From the NCBI RefSeq assembly GCF_030409875.1, contig NZ_JAUFQR010000001.1, positions 3,906,001 through 3,970,000 on the forward strand: a stretch of DNA of 64,000 nucleotides. The letters run 5' to 3'. Below, one piece after another: positions 19,994 through 29,105 of the stretch; within the stretch, counting starts at the first letter, position 1, and each line of letters opens with the position of its first letter. Under the pieces are notes generated by a model. The model made no database searches and was not told the DNA's origin. It saw only the letters and a program-made list of their open reading frames with translations. This DNA is from Chryseobacterium tructae. Its GTDB lineage: Bacteria; Bacteroidota; Bacteroidia; Flavobacteriales; Weeksellaceae. Both the position numbers and the translations under genes were made by a program.

Positions 19994-20251
19994 ATGGGAA
20001 TTTTAGCATGGATCCTTTTTGGATTAATAGTAGGGGCAATTGCCAAGTTTTTAATGCCTGGAAACCAAGGCGGAGGATGGATTATAACCATTATTCTTGG
20101 AATAGTGGGCGCATTAGTAGGAGGTTTTATTGCAGGGGTACTCGGAATTGGGGATGATGGAAATCCCTGGGATCTGGGAACTATAGGAATCTCTGTTCTA
20201 GGAGCCATTCTTGTTCTGATCATTTATGGAGCCTTTACTAAAAAAAGATAA
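19994..20251 (+). CDS. GlsB/YeaQ/YmgE family stress-response membrane protein
   Basis: 85 aa. Two or three Gly-rich transmembrane helices with the family pattern GILAWILFGLIVGAIAKFLMPG, GGGWIITIILGIVGALVGGFI and GAILVLIIYGAF. Members are small inner-membrane proteins induced by general stress; the molecular role is unclear. A -7 element and a Crp/Fnr-type palindrome lie upstream, consistent with stress control. The Rieske oxidoreductase gene starts 76 bp downstream. Confidence 0.95.
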   Translation: MGILAWILFGLIVGAIAKFLMPGNQGGGWIITIILGIVGALVGGFIAGVLGIGDDGNPWDLGTIGISVLGAILVLIIYGAFTKKR

Positions 20252-20327
20252 TTATTTACACCTGGGTGTCGGTTCATTAAAAGTATGCCGGCACTTCTCT
20301 TTTACACCAATCACTAAAAAAATTATT

Positions 20328-21848
20328 ATGAACAGAGACGGTAATAATAAAAGCTTATGGCAGTATAACATAGAGCAAGAAGCGTTACAGACTTATACAG
20401 CAAATGACTTTGACACCATCATTGTTGGTGCAGGAATAACAGGAGTGACTTTAGCAAAGGAACTTCAAAATAGAGGTCGTAATTGTCTTCTCATTGAAAA
20501 AGAAAATCCTGGATTTGGAACAACCGGTGGAACCACTGCACATATCAATAATTTTTTTGATTCATCTTACGACGAAATCATTAAAAATTTTGGGGAAAGC
20601 TCAGCGGTATTACTAGCCAATTCCGCAAAAGAAACAGTGCGGTATATCAAACATAATATTCTGCAATACCATATTTCTTGTGACTTTAACGAATGTAATT
20701 ATTATCTTTTCAGTACTGATGGAAAGCAATCAAAAAAATTGGATGATATCTTGGAAGCCCATCATCAAGTAGGAATAGATACTCAACAGGTTTACAGCAT
20801 TCCATTTACCCTGAAATTTGAAAAAGCTATTGAAATTAAAGGTCAGGCACAATTTCACCCGCTCAGATATATCAATAAGTTACTCAAAGAATACATTAAA
20901 CAAGGAGGAGCAATTGTCACAGGAGCACAAGTTACAGATTTAAAAAATAAAGACGGAATCGTTACGGTTACAACCAACGATCAAACAATATTCACGGCAA
21001 AAAATTTAGTTTGGGCTACCCATATTCCCCCAGGAAACAACCGTTTCAGTGTTCTTTTGGCTCCTTATAGAAGCTATGCAGTTACCCTGAAGCTTGCCAA
21101 CCCTGTAAAATCCATGGCGCAGACTGCCGATCTTTATGATCCATATCACTATGCCCGTTATCATAAATCAGACAATAATTACTTCCTAATTGTGGGAGGT
21201 TTCGACCATAAAACCGGTGATGAAAATGATACCGAAAAACATTTTGAAGATCTCATGGAATATGTAGATAACAATTTTAAGTATAAAGAAGTTACGGCAA
21301 AATGGTCATCTCAATATTATCAGTCTGCAGATGGCTTACCCTATATTGGAAAAATGCCGGGTGAAGACAATATTTATATTTCTACAGGTTTCACAGGTAA
21401 TGGAATGACTTTCGGATCGATGAGCTCACTGATTATTCCCGATTTAATGGAGAATAAAATAACAGAGTTAGCCAAACTCCTGTCTCCGGCACGGATCAAG
21501 CCTATAGCTAGCGCAGGAAACATTCTCGATGAAGTGGTCAATGCTTCTATGCATTTTGTAAAAGATAAATTTTCGGCAGATAAAATTACTGAACTCAATG
21601 AGATAAGCAGTGGTGAGGGAAGAATAATCAAGCATGACGGCAATACGTATGCGGCCTATCGCGATGATAAAAATGAATTACATCTGCTAAGCCCCATATG
21701 TCCCCATACGGGCTGTAATGTGGCATGGAATCCTTCCGAAGTTTCCTGGGACTGTCCGTGCCACGGATCACGTTTTGATATTGAAGGCAAATTGCTCAAC
21801 GGACCTGCAATGTCGGATTTAAAAAAAATTGATAATGAAATTCAATAG
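20328..21848 (+). CDS. FAD-dependent oxidoreductase with C-terminal Rieske [2Fe-2S] domain
   Basis: 506 aa from ATG 20328 (MNRDGNNK); an in-frame upstream codon overlaps the previous gene and is unlikely. N-terminal DAO-type flavin domain (DTIIVGAGITGVTLAKEL, then GTTGGTTAHINNFFD, and GLPYIGKMPGEDNIYISTGF near residue 365). The last 90 residues form a Rieske domain with CPHTGC and CPCHGS, so both Cys-His pairs are present. The fusion is found in Bacteroidota and Bacillota stress operons; substrate unknown. CcoG, another iron-sulfur protein, follows 62 bp later on the same strand. Confidence 0.9.
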   Translation: MNRDGNNKSLWQYNIEQEALQTYTANDFDTIIVGAGITGVTLAKELQNRGRNCLLIEKENPGFGTTGGTTAHINNFFDSSYDEIIKNFGESSAVLLANSAKETVRYIKHNILQYHISCDFNECNYYLFSTDGKQSKKLDDILEAHHQVGIDTQQVYSIPFTLKFEKAIEIKGQAQFHPLRYINKLLKEYIKQGGAIVTGAQVTDLKNKDGIVTVTTNDQTIFTAKNLVWATHIPPGNNRFSVLLAPYRSYAVTLKLANPVKSMAQTADLYDPYHYARYHKSDNNYFLIVGGFDHKTGDENDTEKHFEDLMEYVDNNFKYKEVTAKWSSQYYQSADGLPYIGKMPGEDNIYISTGFTGNGMTFGSMSSLIIPDLMENKITELAKLLSPARIKPIASAGNILDEVVNASMHFVKDKFSADKITELNEISSGEGRIIKHDGNTYAAYRDDKNELHLLSPICPHTGCNVAWNPSEVSWDCPCHGSRFDIEGKLLNGPAMSDLKKIDNEIQ

Positions 21849-21910
21849 CTGACAATTACCTCAACGTTGGTGAACATTTATTTCAGCCGTAATCAAATAA
21901 AAAACAGCAC

Positions 21911-23365
21911 ATGAAAGATCATAATATATCAGATTTTAAAGGCGGCGAGGGACAGGTATTAGAGCCGGAAACTTACAGGGATTCCATTGGTACAATGGAA
22001 CAATCCGGTAAAAGAAAGTGGGTATTTCCCAAAAAGCCTAAAGGCAGATATACCAATTACAGGAATTTAGTAGCCTATTGTTTACTGCTATTTTATTTTA
22101 CACTCCCATTTATCACGATAAATGGTAACCCCTCATTACAATTTGATGTTTTTAACCGTCAGATTTTTATTGCCGGTCAGCCCTTTTACCCTCAAGATTT
22201 TTTCATACTCACTTTGGGCGCAATCGTATCATTAATATGCATTATTATATTTACAATTGCATTTGGGAGAATATTCTGTGGATGGATCTGTCCTCAGACG
22301 ATCTTTCTGGAAAATGTTTTCAGAAAAATTGAATATGCTATCGAAGGTGATAGAAACAGACAGATGAAGCTTGACCGTCAGGAGTGGAATGCTGAAAAAA
22401 TAGGGAAAAGAAGCTTGAAATGGTCTATCTTCATTTTACTTTCTTTGATTTTTACCCATTTTATGTTTATGTATATTATGGGATATAAGGAGGTTTTCAG
22501 GATTGTTCAGGAGGGGCCTTTTGAACATCCGACCAATTTCATAGTTATGATTCTCCTATCGGCTGCATTTTATTTTGTTTTTGCATGGTTTAGGGAACAG
22601 GTATGCACATTGGTTTGCCCTTACGGAAGATTACAGGCAGTACTGATAGATAAAGAAACGATCAATGTTTTTTATGATTTTAACAGAGGGGAGAACAGAG
22701 CAAAATGGAGAAAGGGTGAAGACAGGAGAGCTGCGGGAAAAGGCGACTGTATTGATTGTTATCAATGTGTTGTGGTCTGCCCCACAGGGATTGATATCAG
22801 AGATGGTCAGCAGCTTGAATGTGTCAACTGTACAGCTTGCATTGATGCGTGTGACGAAGTAATGGATAAGGTAGGATTACCAAGAGGACTAATACGATAT
22901 GCTTCAGAAAAGGAAATAGAGACCGGTAAGCCTGTTAAATTTAATGCACGAATGAAAGGTTTTGTTATTCTTTTAGTTGCTTTACAATTTTTATTGGGAT
23001 ATCTTCTTTACAACCGTGCCGATATGGAAGCCAAATTTATTAAACCCGCAGGCAGTACATTTTTCGTGCGGGACGGAAAAATTACCAATACTTATAACTT
23101 TACTTTTCTAAATAAAACAAATGACAAAAAAGTAGTCAGTATTCGAATATTAGAACCAGCAAATGGTGAAATTACCTTCAGCGCTTCCAGTAAAATAATA
23201 GTCGAACGTGACAAAATTGTGAAAGGAACCATTAACATAAGCTTTCCCGAAAAACAGATAACACTGTCAAAACAAAATCTAAAACTTGGAGTTTATGATC
23301 AGGAAGGAAATCTCCTGGATACGTATGAAACCTATTTTGAAGGTCCATTTAAAATACAATTTTAA
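21911..23365 (+). CDS. ccoG: Cytochrome c oxidase accessory protein CcoG (FixG/RdxA)
   Basis: 484 aa membrane ferredoxin-like protein that acts in copper handling and assembly of cbb3-type oxidases. Membrane helices around residues 50-75, 95-120, 170-195 and 205-230. Cysteine motifs CGWICPQ and CTLVCPYGR, then two [4Fe-4S] sets in CIDCYQCVVVCP and CVNCTACIDACD. A C-terminal Ig-like IG_FixG domain is present. No ccoN/O/P gene is in the window, so this copy is detached from its usual partners. Its neighbour is the Rieske oxidoreductase. Confidence 0.93.
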   Translation: MKDHNISDFKGGEGQVLEPETYRDSIGTMEQSGKRKWVFPKKPKGRYTNYRNLVAYCLLLFYFTLPFITINGNPSLQFDVFNRQIFIAGQPFYPQDFFILTLGAIVSLICIIIFTIAFGRIFCGWICPQTIFLENVFRKIEYAIEGDRNRQMKLDRQEWNAEKIGKRSLKWSIFILLSLIFTHFMFMYIMGYKEVFRIVQEGPFEHPTNFIVMILLSAAFYFVFAWFREQVCTLVCPYGRLQAVLIDKETINVFYDFNRGENRAKWRKGEDRRAAGKGDCIDCYQCVVVCPTGIDIRDGQQLECVNCTACIDACDEVMDKVGLPRGLIRYASEKEIETGKPVKFNARMKGFVILLVALQFLLGYLLYNRADMEAKFIKPAGSTFFVRDGKITNTYNFTFLNKTNDKKVVSIRILEPANGEITFSASSKIIVERDKIVKGTINISFPEKQITLSKQNLKLGVYDQEGNLLDTYETYFEGPFKIQF

Positions 23366-23478
23366 AATAAATTGATACGGATTGAACTTTCTAAGACCAT
23401 ATTCTTTAAAATTGAAGACTGTCTTGCAAAGCGCGTAAGTTAAAAGTCAGGCTTGGATCTTATATTTATTTCTTCTTT

Positions 23479-24018
23479 TTATAATGTTGATCTGTCGTTA
23501 GTTTCTCTACTGTTTAGGATAAGGGTCAGTTTCAACTGGCTTAGAAATTTTCGTAAAATCTCTTCCGTGTAATATAATTTTACAGAAAGAGGGCTAAGTT
23601 TATTTTTATAATTATTGAACTCTATTTTATCTGAAAAAACAACCTGTCTTTTATACAGAATCGAGTAATAGACATAAATTTCAAATACCGAATGTCTTTC
23701 CGGTGTACAGTATCCGGATGTAGCAATACACCAATCACTTTCAAACATTGTGGATGCATACAGTCCCAACTTGTCAGCAATAAGGCTGGATACACAATTA
23801 GAATTTTTGATCTCAGAAGCCTCGACCTTCAAAAGCTTCACTATTTTATCAGGAGTATGTACCGTGATACCGCCTTTATAAAATAATTTTGAATTAGTCA
23901 TTTCCGAAAACGCAAGCTGCATCGCACCAGCGGTAACACTTTCTGCAATGGAAATGGTTTGATCACAACTCATAAATTCTTCATTGATTTGTTCCAAAAG
24001 GATCTTGTTAAATTCCAT
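23479..24018 (-). CDS. CinA C-terminal-domain protein (first copy)
   Basis: 179 aa, a stand-alone CinA-C fold (nicotinamide-mononucleotide amidase-like). Recognisable from AESVTAGAMQLAFSEM (family AESCTGG...), FYKGGITVHTPDKIVKLLKVEA and the VSSLIADKLGLYA helix. The usual GxxGP active-site loop is altered (SGYCTPERHS) and the CTGG of active amidases is VTAG, so amidase activity is doubtful. A second divergent copy lies at 30671-31171. No operon partner; about 160 bp separate it from the DUF892 gene downstream of its start. Confidence 0.75.
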   Translation of the reverse strand: MEFNKILLEQINEEFMSCDQTISIAESVTAGAMQLAFSEMTNSKLFYKGGITVHTPDKIVKLLKVEASEIKNSNCVSSLIADKLGLYASTMFESDWCIATSGYCTPERHSVFEIYVYYSILYKRQVVFSDKIEFNNYKNKLSPLSVKLYYTEEILRKFLSQLKLTLILNSRETNDRSTL

Positions 24019-24130
24019 GATACTTTATAATATAGATTTACGAACTTAAAATTGATCTGTATTTCATTAATGTATTAACGAACTCAGGGTAGTGTTTATT
24101 CTTTAAATGAAGGCTACTTTATATTATTGA

Positions 24131-24166
24131 AAACAAGCCATACAGCTGATAGTGTATGGCTTGTTT
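24131..24166 (-). terminator. Terminator after the DUF892 gene
   Basis: AAACAAGCCATACA (24131-24144) pairs perfectly with TGTATGGCTTGTTT (24153-24166), a 14-bp stem with flanking A/T runs. It lies 14 bp beyond the minus-strand stop at 24180. Confidence 0.8.
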
Positions 24167-24179
24167 AAATTTTATATGT

Positions 24180-24766
24180 TTAATCTTCCTGCTGGGCATC
24201 AAAATTAATGTTAGTCTCTGCAATCTCCGTAAGGTTATAATCTGTATCTTCTTCCTCCTGCAGTGTTTTTTCTAACAGCTCAGCAGCCTTATCATGTCCC
24301 ATAGTAATAGCAAGTTGCGTTAGGCCTCCATAGCTTGCGATCTCGTAATGTTCTACCTTCTGCGCCGCGATTATCAGAGCTGCATCTCTTGTCATTGTAC
24401 CTTCTTCCGTAGATTTAATTATTTCTTCACCTTCCTTAATCAATCCATCCATTGCTTCACATTTTTCTGCTCTGGACTCTCATTAATGAGTTTAAAAACT
24501 TTCTCCAAGCGGCTTATATGCTTTTTAGTCTGTAACTGATGATCCTCAAAAGCATCTTTAAGCTCTTCGGTTGTTGCTGCGTCATGCATAGTCTGTAACG
24601 CATCTACTAATTTATGCTCAGCGTAATAAATGTCTTTTAGTGCATCTACAAAAAATTTATGCAGCGGAGCATTTTTCATCTCACTTTCTTTTACTGTAGC
24701 ATTCTCTACTGTCATTTTTTTGTCAGCAGTACCGGTTGTCGTGTTTTCTGTTGTTTTAGTTGCCAT
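24180..24766 (-). CDS. DUF892/YciE-type ferritin-like protein, frameshifted
   Basis: About 195 aa after adding one base to the T5 run at 24462-24466 (A run on the coding strand). The N-terminal part reads LHKFFVDALKDIYYAEHKLVDALQTM. The shifted frame continues KCEAMDGLIKEGEEII, then KVEHYEIASYGGL. The paired Y-x-x-E and E-H-Y helices are the ferritin-like metal-site helices of the YciE/YciF family. These proteins are induced by osmotic and general stress. The first 30 residues are Thr/Lys-rich and disordered. It follows the KGG protein gene on the same strand, across a terminator. Confidence 0.88.
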
Positions 24767-24792
24767 AAGATAATGGTATTTAAAAAGTTAAA

Positions 24793-24821
24793 AGGCTGCC
24801 CCTTTTTCACAGAGACAGCCT
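24793..24821 (-). terminator. Terminator after the KGG-motif gene
   Basis: AGGCTG (24793-24798) pairs with CAGCCT (24816-24821). On the minus strand the stem is followed by a T-rich run. It lies 9 bp beyond the stop of the KGG gene at 24830. Confidence 0.65.
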
Positions 24822-24829
24822 AAAAAGAA

Positions 24830-25647
24830 TTATGAATTACGTCTGCCTCCGAATCCGGATCTGCCGGATCCTGAAGATCTTCCACCACCATGAGAAGCCT
24901 GACCTCCCATTCTGGCTATTCTTGTACGTTCAGATTTACTCATTGAAGCAAAACCTCTTTTTGATGTTCCCCCTCCTGAATTAGAACCTCTGTTGCTACC
25001 TCCTGACCCGGAGTTAGAATTAGAGCCACGACCGCTTCCTGAACCGGAGTTTGATCCACGGCTATTTCCTGAACCGGAGCTTGAACTACGCCCTCTTCCT
25101 GAACCACTGTTTCCGCCCGATCTTGAATTGGAGTTTCTTGAGCTTCCTCCACTGTTTGATCCTGATCTTCCTGATCCTGAATTTGATCTTGATCCTGACC
25201 CAGATCCTGAAGATTTTCCGCTTCCTCCTGACCTTGATCCAGAACCTGAACGGGATCCTCCACGAGAGCTACTGCCAGAACTTCCTCTGCTACCAGAACT
25301 AAATCTTCCCTGACTATCCCTGTTTTGACTACCGCCTCTATTTCCTCTGCTTCCGCCTCTTGAACCTCTGCCCCTATTATCGTCATCGTCGTCATCATCG
25401 TCATCGTCGTCATCATCATCATAATCATCGTCGTCGTCATAATCGTCATCATCATCTTCGTCATCATACCCTCCTTCCTCATCGAAATAGTCTTCAAATC
25501 TGAGAAATCATCATCGTACTCCTCATCCTCACTTCCGTCGTTATAACCATGCTCATAACCTAATTGGTACGCTTCCTCAAGCATTGATTGGTCATCATCT
25601 GATGAATTTCTGCCTGAACTTCTGTTGTTTGAATTTCTAGTGTTCAT
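24830..25647 (-). CDS. Asp-tract/Ser-Gly-Arg-rich stress protein with C-terminal KGG-like motif, frameshifted
   Basis: About 272 aa after restoring a T at 25496-25498. N-terminus: YQLGYEHGYNDGSEDEE. Then an acidic tract with an uninterrupted run of 14 Asp (codons around 25376-25420), then some 140 residues of Ser, Gly, Arg and Asn. The end, KRGFASMSKSERTRIARMGG and QASHGGG, resembles the KGG repeat of general-stress proteins such as GsiB and YciG. The protein is almost certainly disordered. Without the correction the frame gives a Met-rich then Gln/Glu/Val-rich artefact. Function unknown; related proteins protect against desiccation and osmotic stress. Confidence 0.72.
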
Positions 25648-25835
25648 AAATTTTACTTTTTGAAATTAATATTTAGTGATGTACCGCAGTCCTTGACTAG
25701 TATCAGACTACAGTCGGTTTATTTTTAATGTTTAGACAATACAATACCCGCACACCGTAGGAACAGTGTGAAACATGATTGAATAATACTTTTAGTTATT
25801 CTATTATTCTGTAATAAGTTAAATGATACGTGTCC

Positions 25836-26054
25836 CTATTTAGAGGTCACGCCAGCTGAATCCTTCTTAATAGTGGCAACACTATCATTTTGATTTCTTG
25901 ATGTAGCACCTGTTGTGTCTGGCCGGGTGGAATTTATATTCATTGAATCTGTAGCAGATGTATCAGCAGTAATTGGTGGTGCCGTTTGTACTTCTTTTTT
26001 ACAACTGATTGTCAAAAGCCCGAGAAGAAGAGCTAAAGAGATTATTGCTTTCAT
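25836..26054 (-). CDS. Small lipoprotein
   Basis: 72 aa from ATG 26054 (MKAIISLALLLGLLTISCKK); an earlier in-frame ATG would overlap the promoter. A hydrophobic signal with lipobox LTISC places the lipidated Cys at residue 18. The mature part is a Thr/Ser/Asp-rich flexible tail. Unrecognised, but similar tiny lipoproteins are common in Flavobacteriia. Its upstream DNA has a perfect TATGA-N6-TCATA palindrome and a correctly spaced TAnnTTTG, the best-formed copy of this promoter arrangement in the window. Confidence 0.75.
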   Translation of the reverse strand: MKAIISLALLLGLLTISCKKEVQTAPPITADTSATDSMNINSTRPDTTGATSRNQNDSVATIKKDSAGVTSK

Positions 26055-26078
26055 ATAACATATTTTAATTTGGTGTAT

Positions 26079-26086
26079 CAAAGCTA
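26079..26086 (-). promoter_or_regulatory. -7 promoter element of the small lipoprotein gene
   Basis: Plus-strand CAAAGCTA, reading TAGCTTTG on the minus strand, a perfect TAnnTTTG. It ends 24 bp upstream of ATG 26054, and its first base is 29.5 bp from the centre of the palindrome at 26108-26123. Confidence 0.65.
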
Positions 26087-26107
26087 CAAGCTCAGGAAGG
26101 CAAATCC

Positions 26108-26123
26108 TATGACAATGATCATA
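26108..26123. promoter_or_regulatory. Crp/Fnr-type operator upstream of the small lipoprotein
   Basis: TATGACAATGATCATA, both 5-bp arms perfect. Centre 29.5 bp upstream of the first base of the minus-strand -7 element, equivalent to about -41.5 from the transcription start, the class II activator position of Crp/Fnr proteins. Three Crp/Fnr genes lie 10-13 kb to the right. Confidence 0.65.
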
Positions 26124-26260
26124 ATCGATTCATAAATTTTATTAAATTTTACTCTTCAGCTATTTATATGATAAGAAAGAATAGAATCCCTCTAATATTT
26201 TTTTTAGATAGTAATTATTACTTTCTTTAGAAGAATTCATATGATTTCAAAATCTATATA

Positions 26261-26884
26261 TCACCAGGATCGAAACTCAACTAACCCATCTGTCAAAATT
26301 TTCCATTGAATTTTTGAAATTCCCACCATTCCTCCAAGGGCAATAGCTAAATTCCTTGCTTTGTCTGCGATCTGAGCATCCATATTCGGTGTCTCGTTAC
26401 GTCCGTAAATACCTGCTTTTATAAAGTCTTTCCCTCGTGATACAATAAAGGTAGAGCTTGCATCTCCCGTGTAAAAGTGTGCGGTGTGCGTATTTATTTT
26501 ACCCGGTATCCCCGATGGTTTACACTCAATAAGCAGCTGCTCCAAAATTTCATCATTAGCAGATAAATTTTCATACATATCTGTTATCTCGACCCAATCA
26601 AATCCTCTTGCTTCAAAATTGCCCGGCCCTGGAATATCAATCCTAATGAAATCTCCTTTTTCAGGTAATCTCTTTTTTAAATTCCCATTTTTATCGTGCA
26701 GTTTAAAATCCGCACCAACTCCACTAGCATAATAATTCCAGTAATTTACCGACAAAAGGCGATCTTTTAAAGTCTTATACAAATCAACTATATCTTCAAA
26801 ATCTTTAGCTAAACGAATACTTTCCGTATCGTGAAAACTTCCTTTTTCTTGCAGGGGTACCCCTGTGATCAATTGTGGCTTCAT
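26261..26884 (-). CDS. Conserved hypothetical protein
   Basis: 207 aa from ATG 26884 (MKPQLITG); an alternative ATG at 26923 would overlap the DUF6766 gene by 11 bp. Soluble alpha/beta protein with no signal peptide. A stretch GDFIRIDIPGPGNFEARGFDWVEI and a C-terminal IALGGMVGISKIQWKIL are distinctive, but I do not recognise the family. It directly follows the DUF6766 gene on the same strand and is probably co-transcribed. Confidence 0.6.
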   Translation of the reverse strand: MKPQLITGVPLQEKGSFHDTESIRLAKDFEDIVDLYKTLKDRLLSVNYWNYYASGVGADFKLHDKNGNLKKRLPEKGDFIRIDIPGPGNFEARGFDWVEITDMYENLSANDEILEQLLIECKPSGIPGKINTHTAHFYTGDASSTFIVSRGKDFIKAGIYGRNETPNMDAQIADKARNLAIALGGMVGISKIQWKILTDGLVEFRSW

Positions 26885-26912
26885 TTCGTATTTTTTTTGT
26901 GTAACTAAACAT

Positions 26913-27566
26913 TTAATTTTCATTATGCGGCATATCAACTGGCTTTGATTCCGGAGATCCTTTTTCTCTGAGCCAAATTGAAAGGATAACCAGCGAAGCA
27001 ACTGCTAAAAACTCACTCTGCCAGTTTTGAAACGACTCAAACCAAAAACGGGCATCATACAAATATTCCTGAATTGGCATCACAGGCAGTTCTTTAGCAA
27101 TCTGCTCACCACTGTATTCTTCATAGCTTCCATAAAAATGACAGGTAAAACTGATAAGAAAAAGAATACCAAAAGCAATTGATAGTGAATGTTTATAGAG
27201 AATAAGCCATACACCACCCTGTTTAACCGGCCAGGGTGCATTGGAATGAGCTCGAGGTTCTTTATCAACATCTTCTTTTTCATCCAAAGACTTTGATTCA
27301 CTTGACCCCTTCTGTCTGAGAAAAACAGTCAGAACAACATACAGCATCATTTGTAAAAATTCACTTTCCCAGTTTTCAAAAGTGGCCTGAACAAAATGGC
27401 CGCTGTGCAGATATTCTCCGATACTTAAAAGATGCTGCCCTTCTTCAGCCAATTCTTTGTTTTCAGTTTTCCAACCCGTCATGACCTGCCCGTACAGGCA
27501 GACAAACATCAATATAAAAAGAACAATACTTAAACTGTTGCGGTAAAAGAAATTATGTTTATTCAT
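26913..27566 (-). CDS. DUF6766 family membrane protein
   Basis: 217 aa with an internal duplication. Each half has a membrane helix, a short soluble stretch containing E-Y-L...FxxxFxNWxSEFL, and a second helix ending WLREKGSPESKP or FLRQKGSSESKS. Four membrane segments in all. The duplicated 'NWxSEF' plus 'REKGSPESKP' pattern identifies DUF6766; the function is unknown. It lies in the stress island between alpha-amylase and a hypothetical gene, all on the minus strand. Confidence 0.85.
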   Translation of the reverse strand: MNKHNFFYRNSLSIVLFILMFVCLYGQVMTGWKTENKELAEEGQHLLSIGEYLHSGHFVQATFENWESEFLQMMLYVVLTVFLRQKGSSESKSLDEKEDVDKEPRAHSNAPWPVKQGGVWLILYKHSLSIAFGILFLISFTCHFYGSYEEYSGEQIAKELPVMPIQEYLYDARFWFESFQNWQSEFLAVASLVILSIWLREKGSPESKPVDMPHNEN

Positions 27567-27626
27567 TGATACTTGATTTTATGTGATTGAATTTATTTTT
27601 AAAATAGGGTTTGCATCAGTGAAGAT

Positions 27627-29095
27627 TTATTTTTTAACCCAAACGCTTACTGACCTTGCATTTACTTTAAAGATTCCTTTACCATTGTTATCCACCACAA
27701 TTTCTTCTTGTCTTTGTTGCAAAAAATCATAGAATACAGCATTTGAATATTCTTCACCCCACATTATTTCTTTGCAGGCTTTTCCATTATTTGAAATAAT
27801 GACCAGACAGCCTTTATTCTTTTTATCACCCATACGCATGAATGCAATACAATTGGGATCATCAAAAAAATTGACTTGTGAGCCATATCCAAATTGTTGT
27901 CTTGCCTCCATTAATTTTGGTAGGGTCTCAACTTTACGGATTTCAACATGTATTTCTTGACCGTCTTTCATATCGGAATACTTGGCTCCGAAAAGGTCAG
28001 GATAAAAGACACATGGATAGGCTTTTTCTGATAACAAAATGATGGAATAAGCTATTGGTTTAAACCATTCTTTGACAGTGGACTCCAACGCCTGAAGCTT
28101 TTGTGTATCATGATTTTCAACAAAAGAAACGGTAAAAACAGGCATCTGCTGTAACAAAGAATTATCAAGAATCTGACGCAGGTCGTACTGATCTCCTTCT
28201 TCAGATGCTTTGAAAAAATTATAGTGTAGGGGCACATCGAAACATGAAATTAAATTACTCATTTCATCAGAGAAATAATTTATTTTTCCGGCCTCTTCTT
28301 TCCAAAACTCCCCCAAAATATAATAGTCAGAATTAATTTCTGTTTTAATATAATTAATCCACTCTTTTAAAAATTCTGAAGAAATATGCTTTAAGGCATC
28401 CAACCGTACCCCGTCGACTTTGGTACTTTCAAGATACCATTTGATCCAGTTTTTCATCTCCTGAACAACATCTGGGTTTCTGTATTCTACATCAGCGCCC
28501 ATGAGATAATCATAATTTCCGAGCTGATGACTCACTGAAGGATTCCATTCCGTGCCATATTCATTTATAATCTTAAAGATACCCAGTACCTCTTCTCCAT
28601 TTCTCTTAATGCAGTCTATTCCACTAAACAACGATGATCCCAGTTAAAATCTGAATACATTCCATTCCGGGCAGAAAAAGTAAATTTTGTCATTGCTGAT
28701 GCTTCAAAAGGTTGTTCTATAGTCTTAATGCGATTATCCTCCTCAACCTGTTGTACAAAGATATTTTCTGGTTCGTCTCCACCCATTCTGTGATTAAGAA
28801 CAATATCGGCATATACACTCATACCTGCCTCATGTGCTGCTTCAATTGCTTTAAGGTATTCTTCCTTAGTTCCGTATCTGGTTGCAATACTACCTTTCTG
28901 GTCAAATTCTCCTAAATCATATAGATCATATACGTCATAACCCCGGCCTTCCTTACCGAGAAAGCACTTTGTTGCAGGAGGAAACCATACCGCAGTAAAA
29001 CCAAGCTGTTTTAAATAACCCGCCTTTTCTGCAAACTCATTCCATAAATTCCCGGGATGGTACCAATGAAAAAACTGAATCATTACTCCGTTCAT
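27627..29095 (-). CDS. Cytoplasmic alpha-amylase (GH13), frameshifted
   Basis: About 489 aa after restoring one base at 28626-28628, where SDFNWDHRC runs into FSGIDCIKRNGEE in the other frame. Start ATG 29095 (MNGVMIQFFHWY), the usual start of this family. GH13 regions are clear: DIVLNHR, GVRLDALKH with the nucleophile Asp, LGEFW with the acid/base Glu, and FVENHDTQ with the third Asp. No signal peptide, so it acts on internal glucans, perhaps for compatible-solute metabolism. It sits in a minus-strand run with two SDR genes and a CinA-like gene; the gap to the SDR upstream is 10 bp. Confidence 0.9.
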
Positions 29096-29105
29096 AACCC
29101 ATAAT

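Noticed and set aside
24993..25313. Pro/Glu/Leu-rich plus-strand open frame opposite the KGG protein
   Set aside because: It is the antisense of the Ser-Gly-Arg repeats; its composition is dictated by the repeat codons and the minus-strand frame has a recognisable KGG-type end.
25381..25480. Met/Thr-rich segment in the uncorrected frame of the KGG gene
   Set aside because: An out-of-frame reading of GAT/GAC codons after the one-base loss at 25496-25498; the corrected frame gives an Asp tract typical of disordered proteins.
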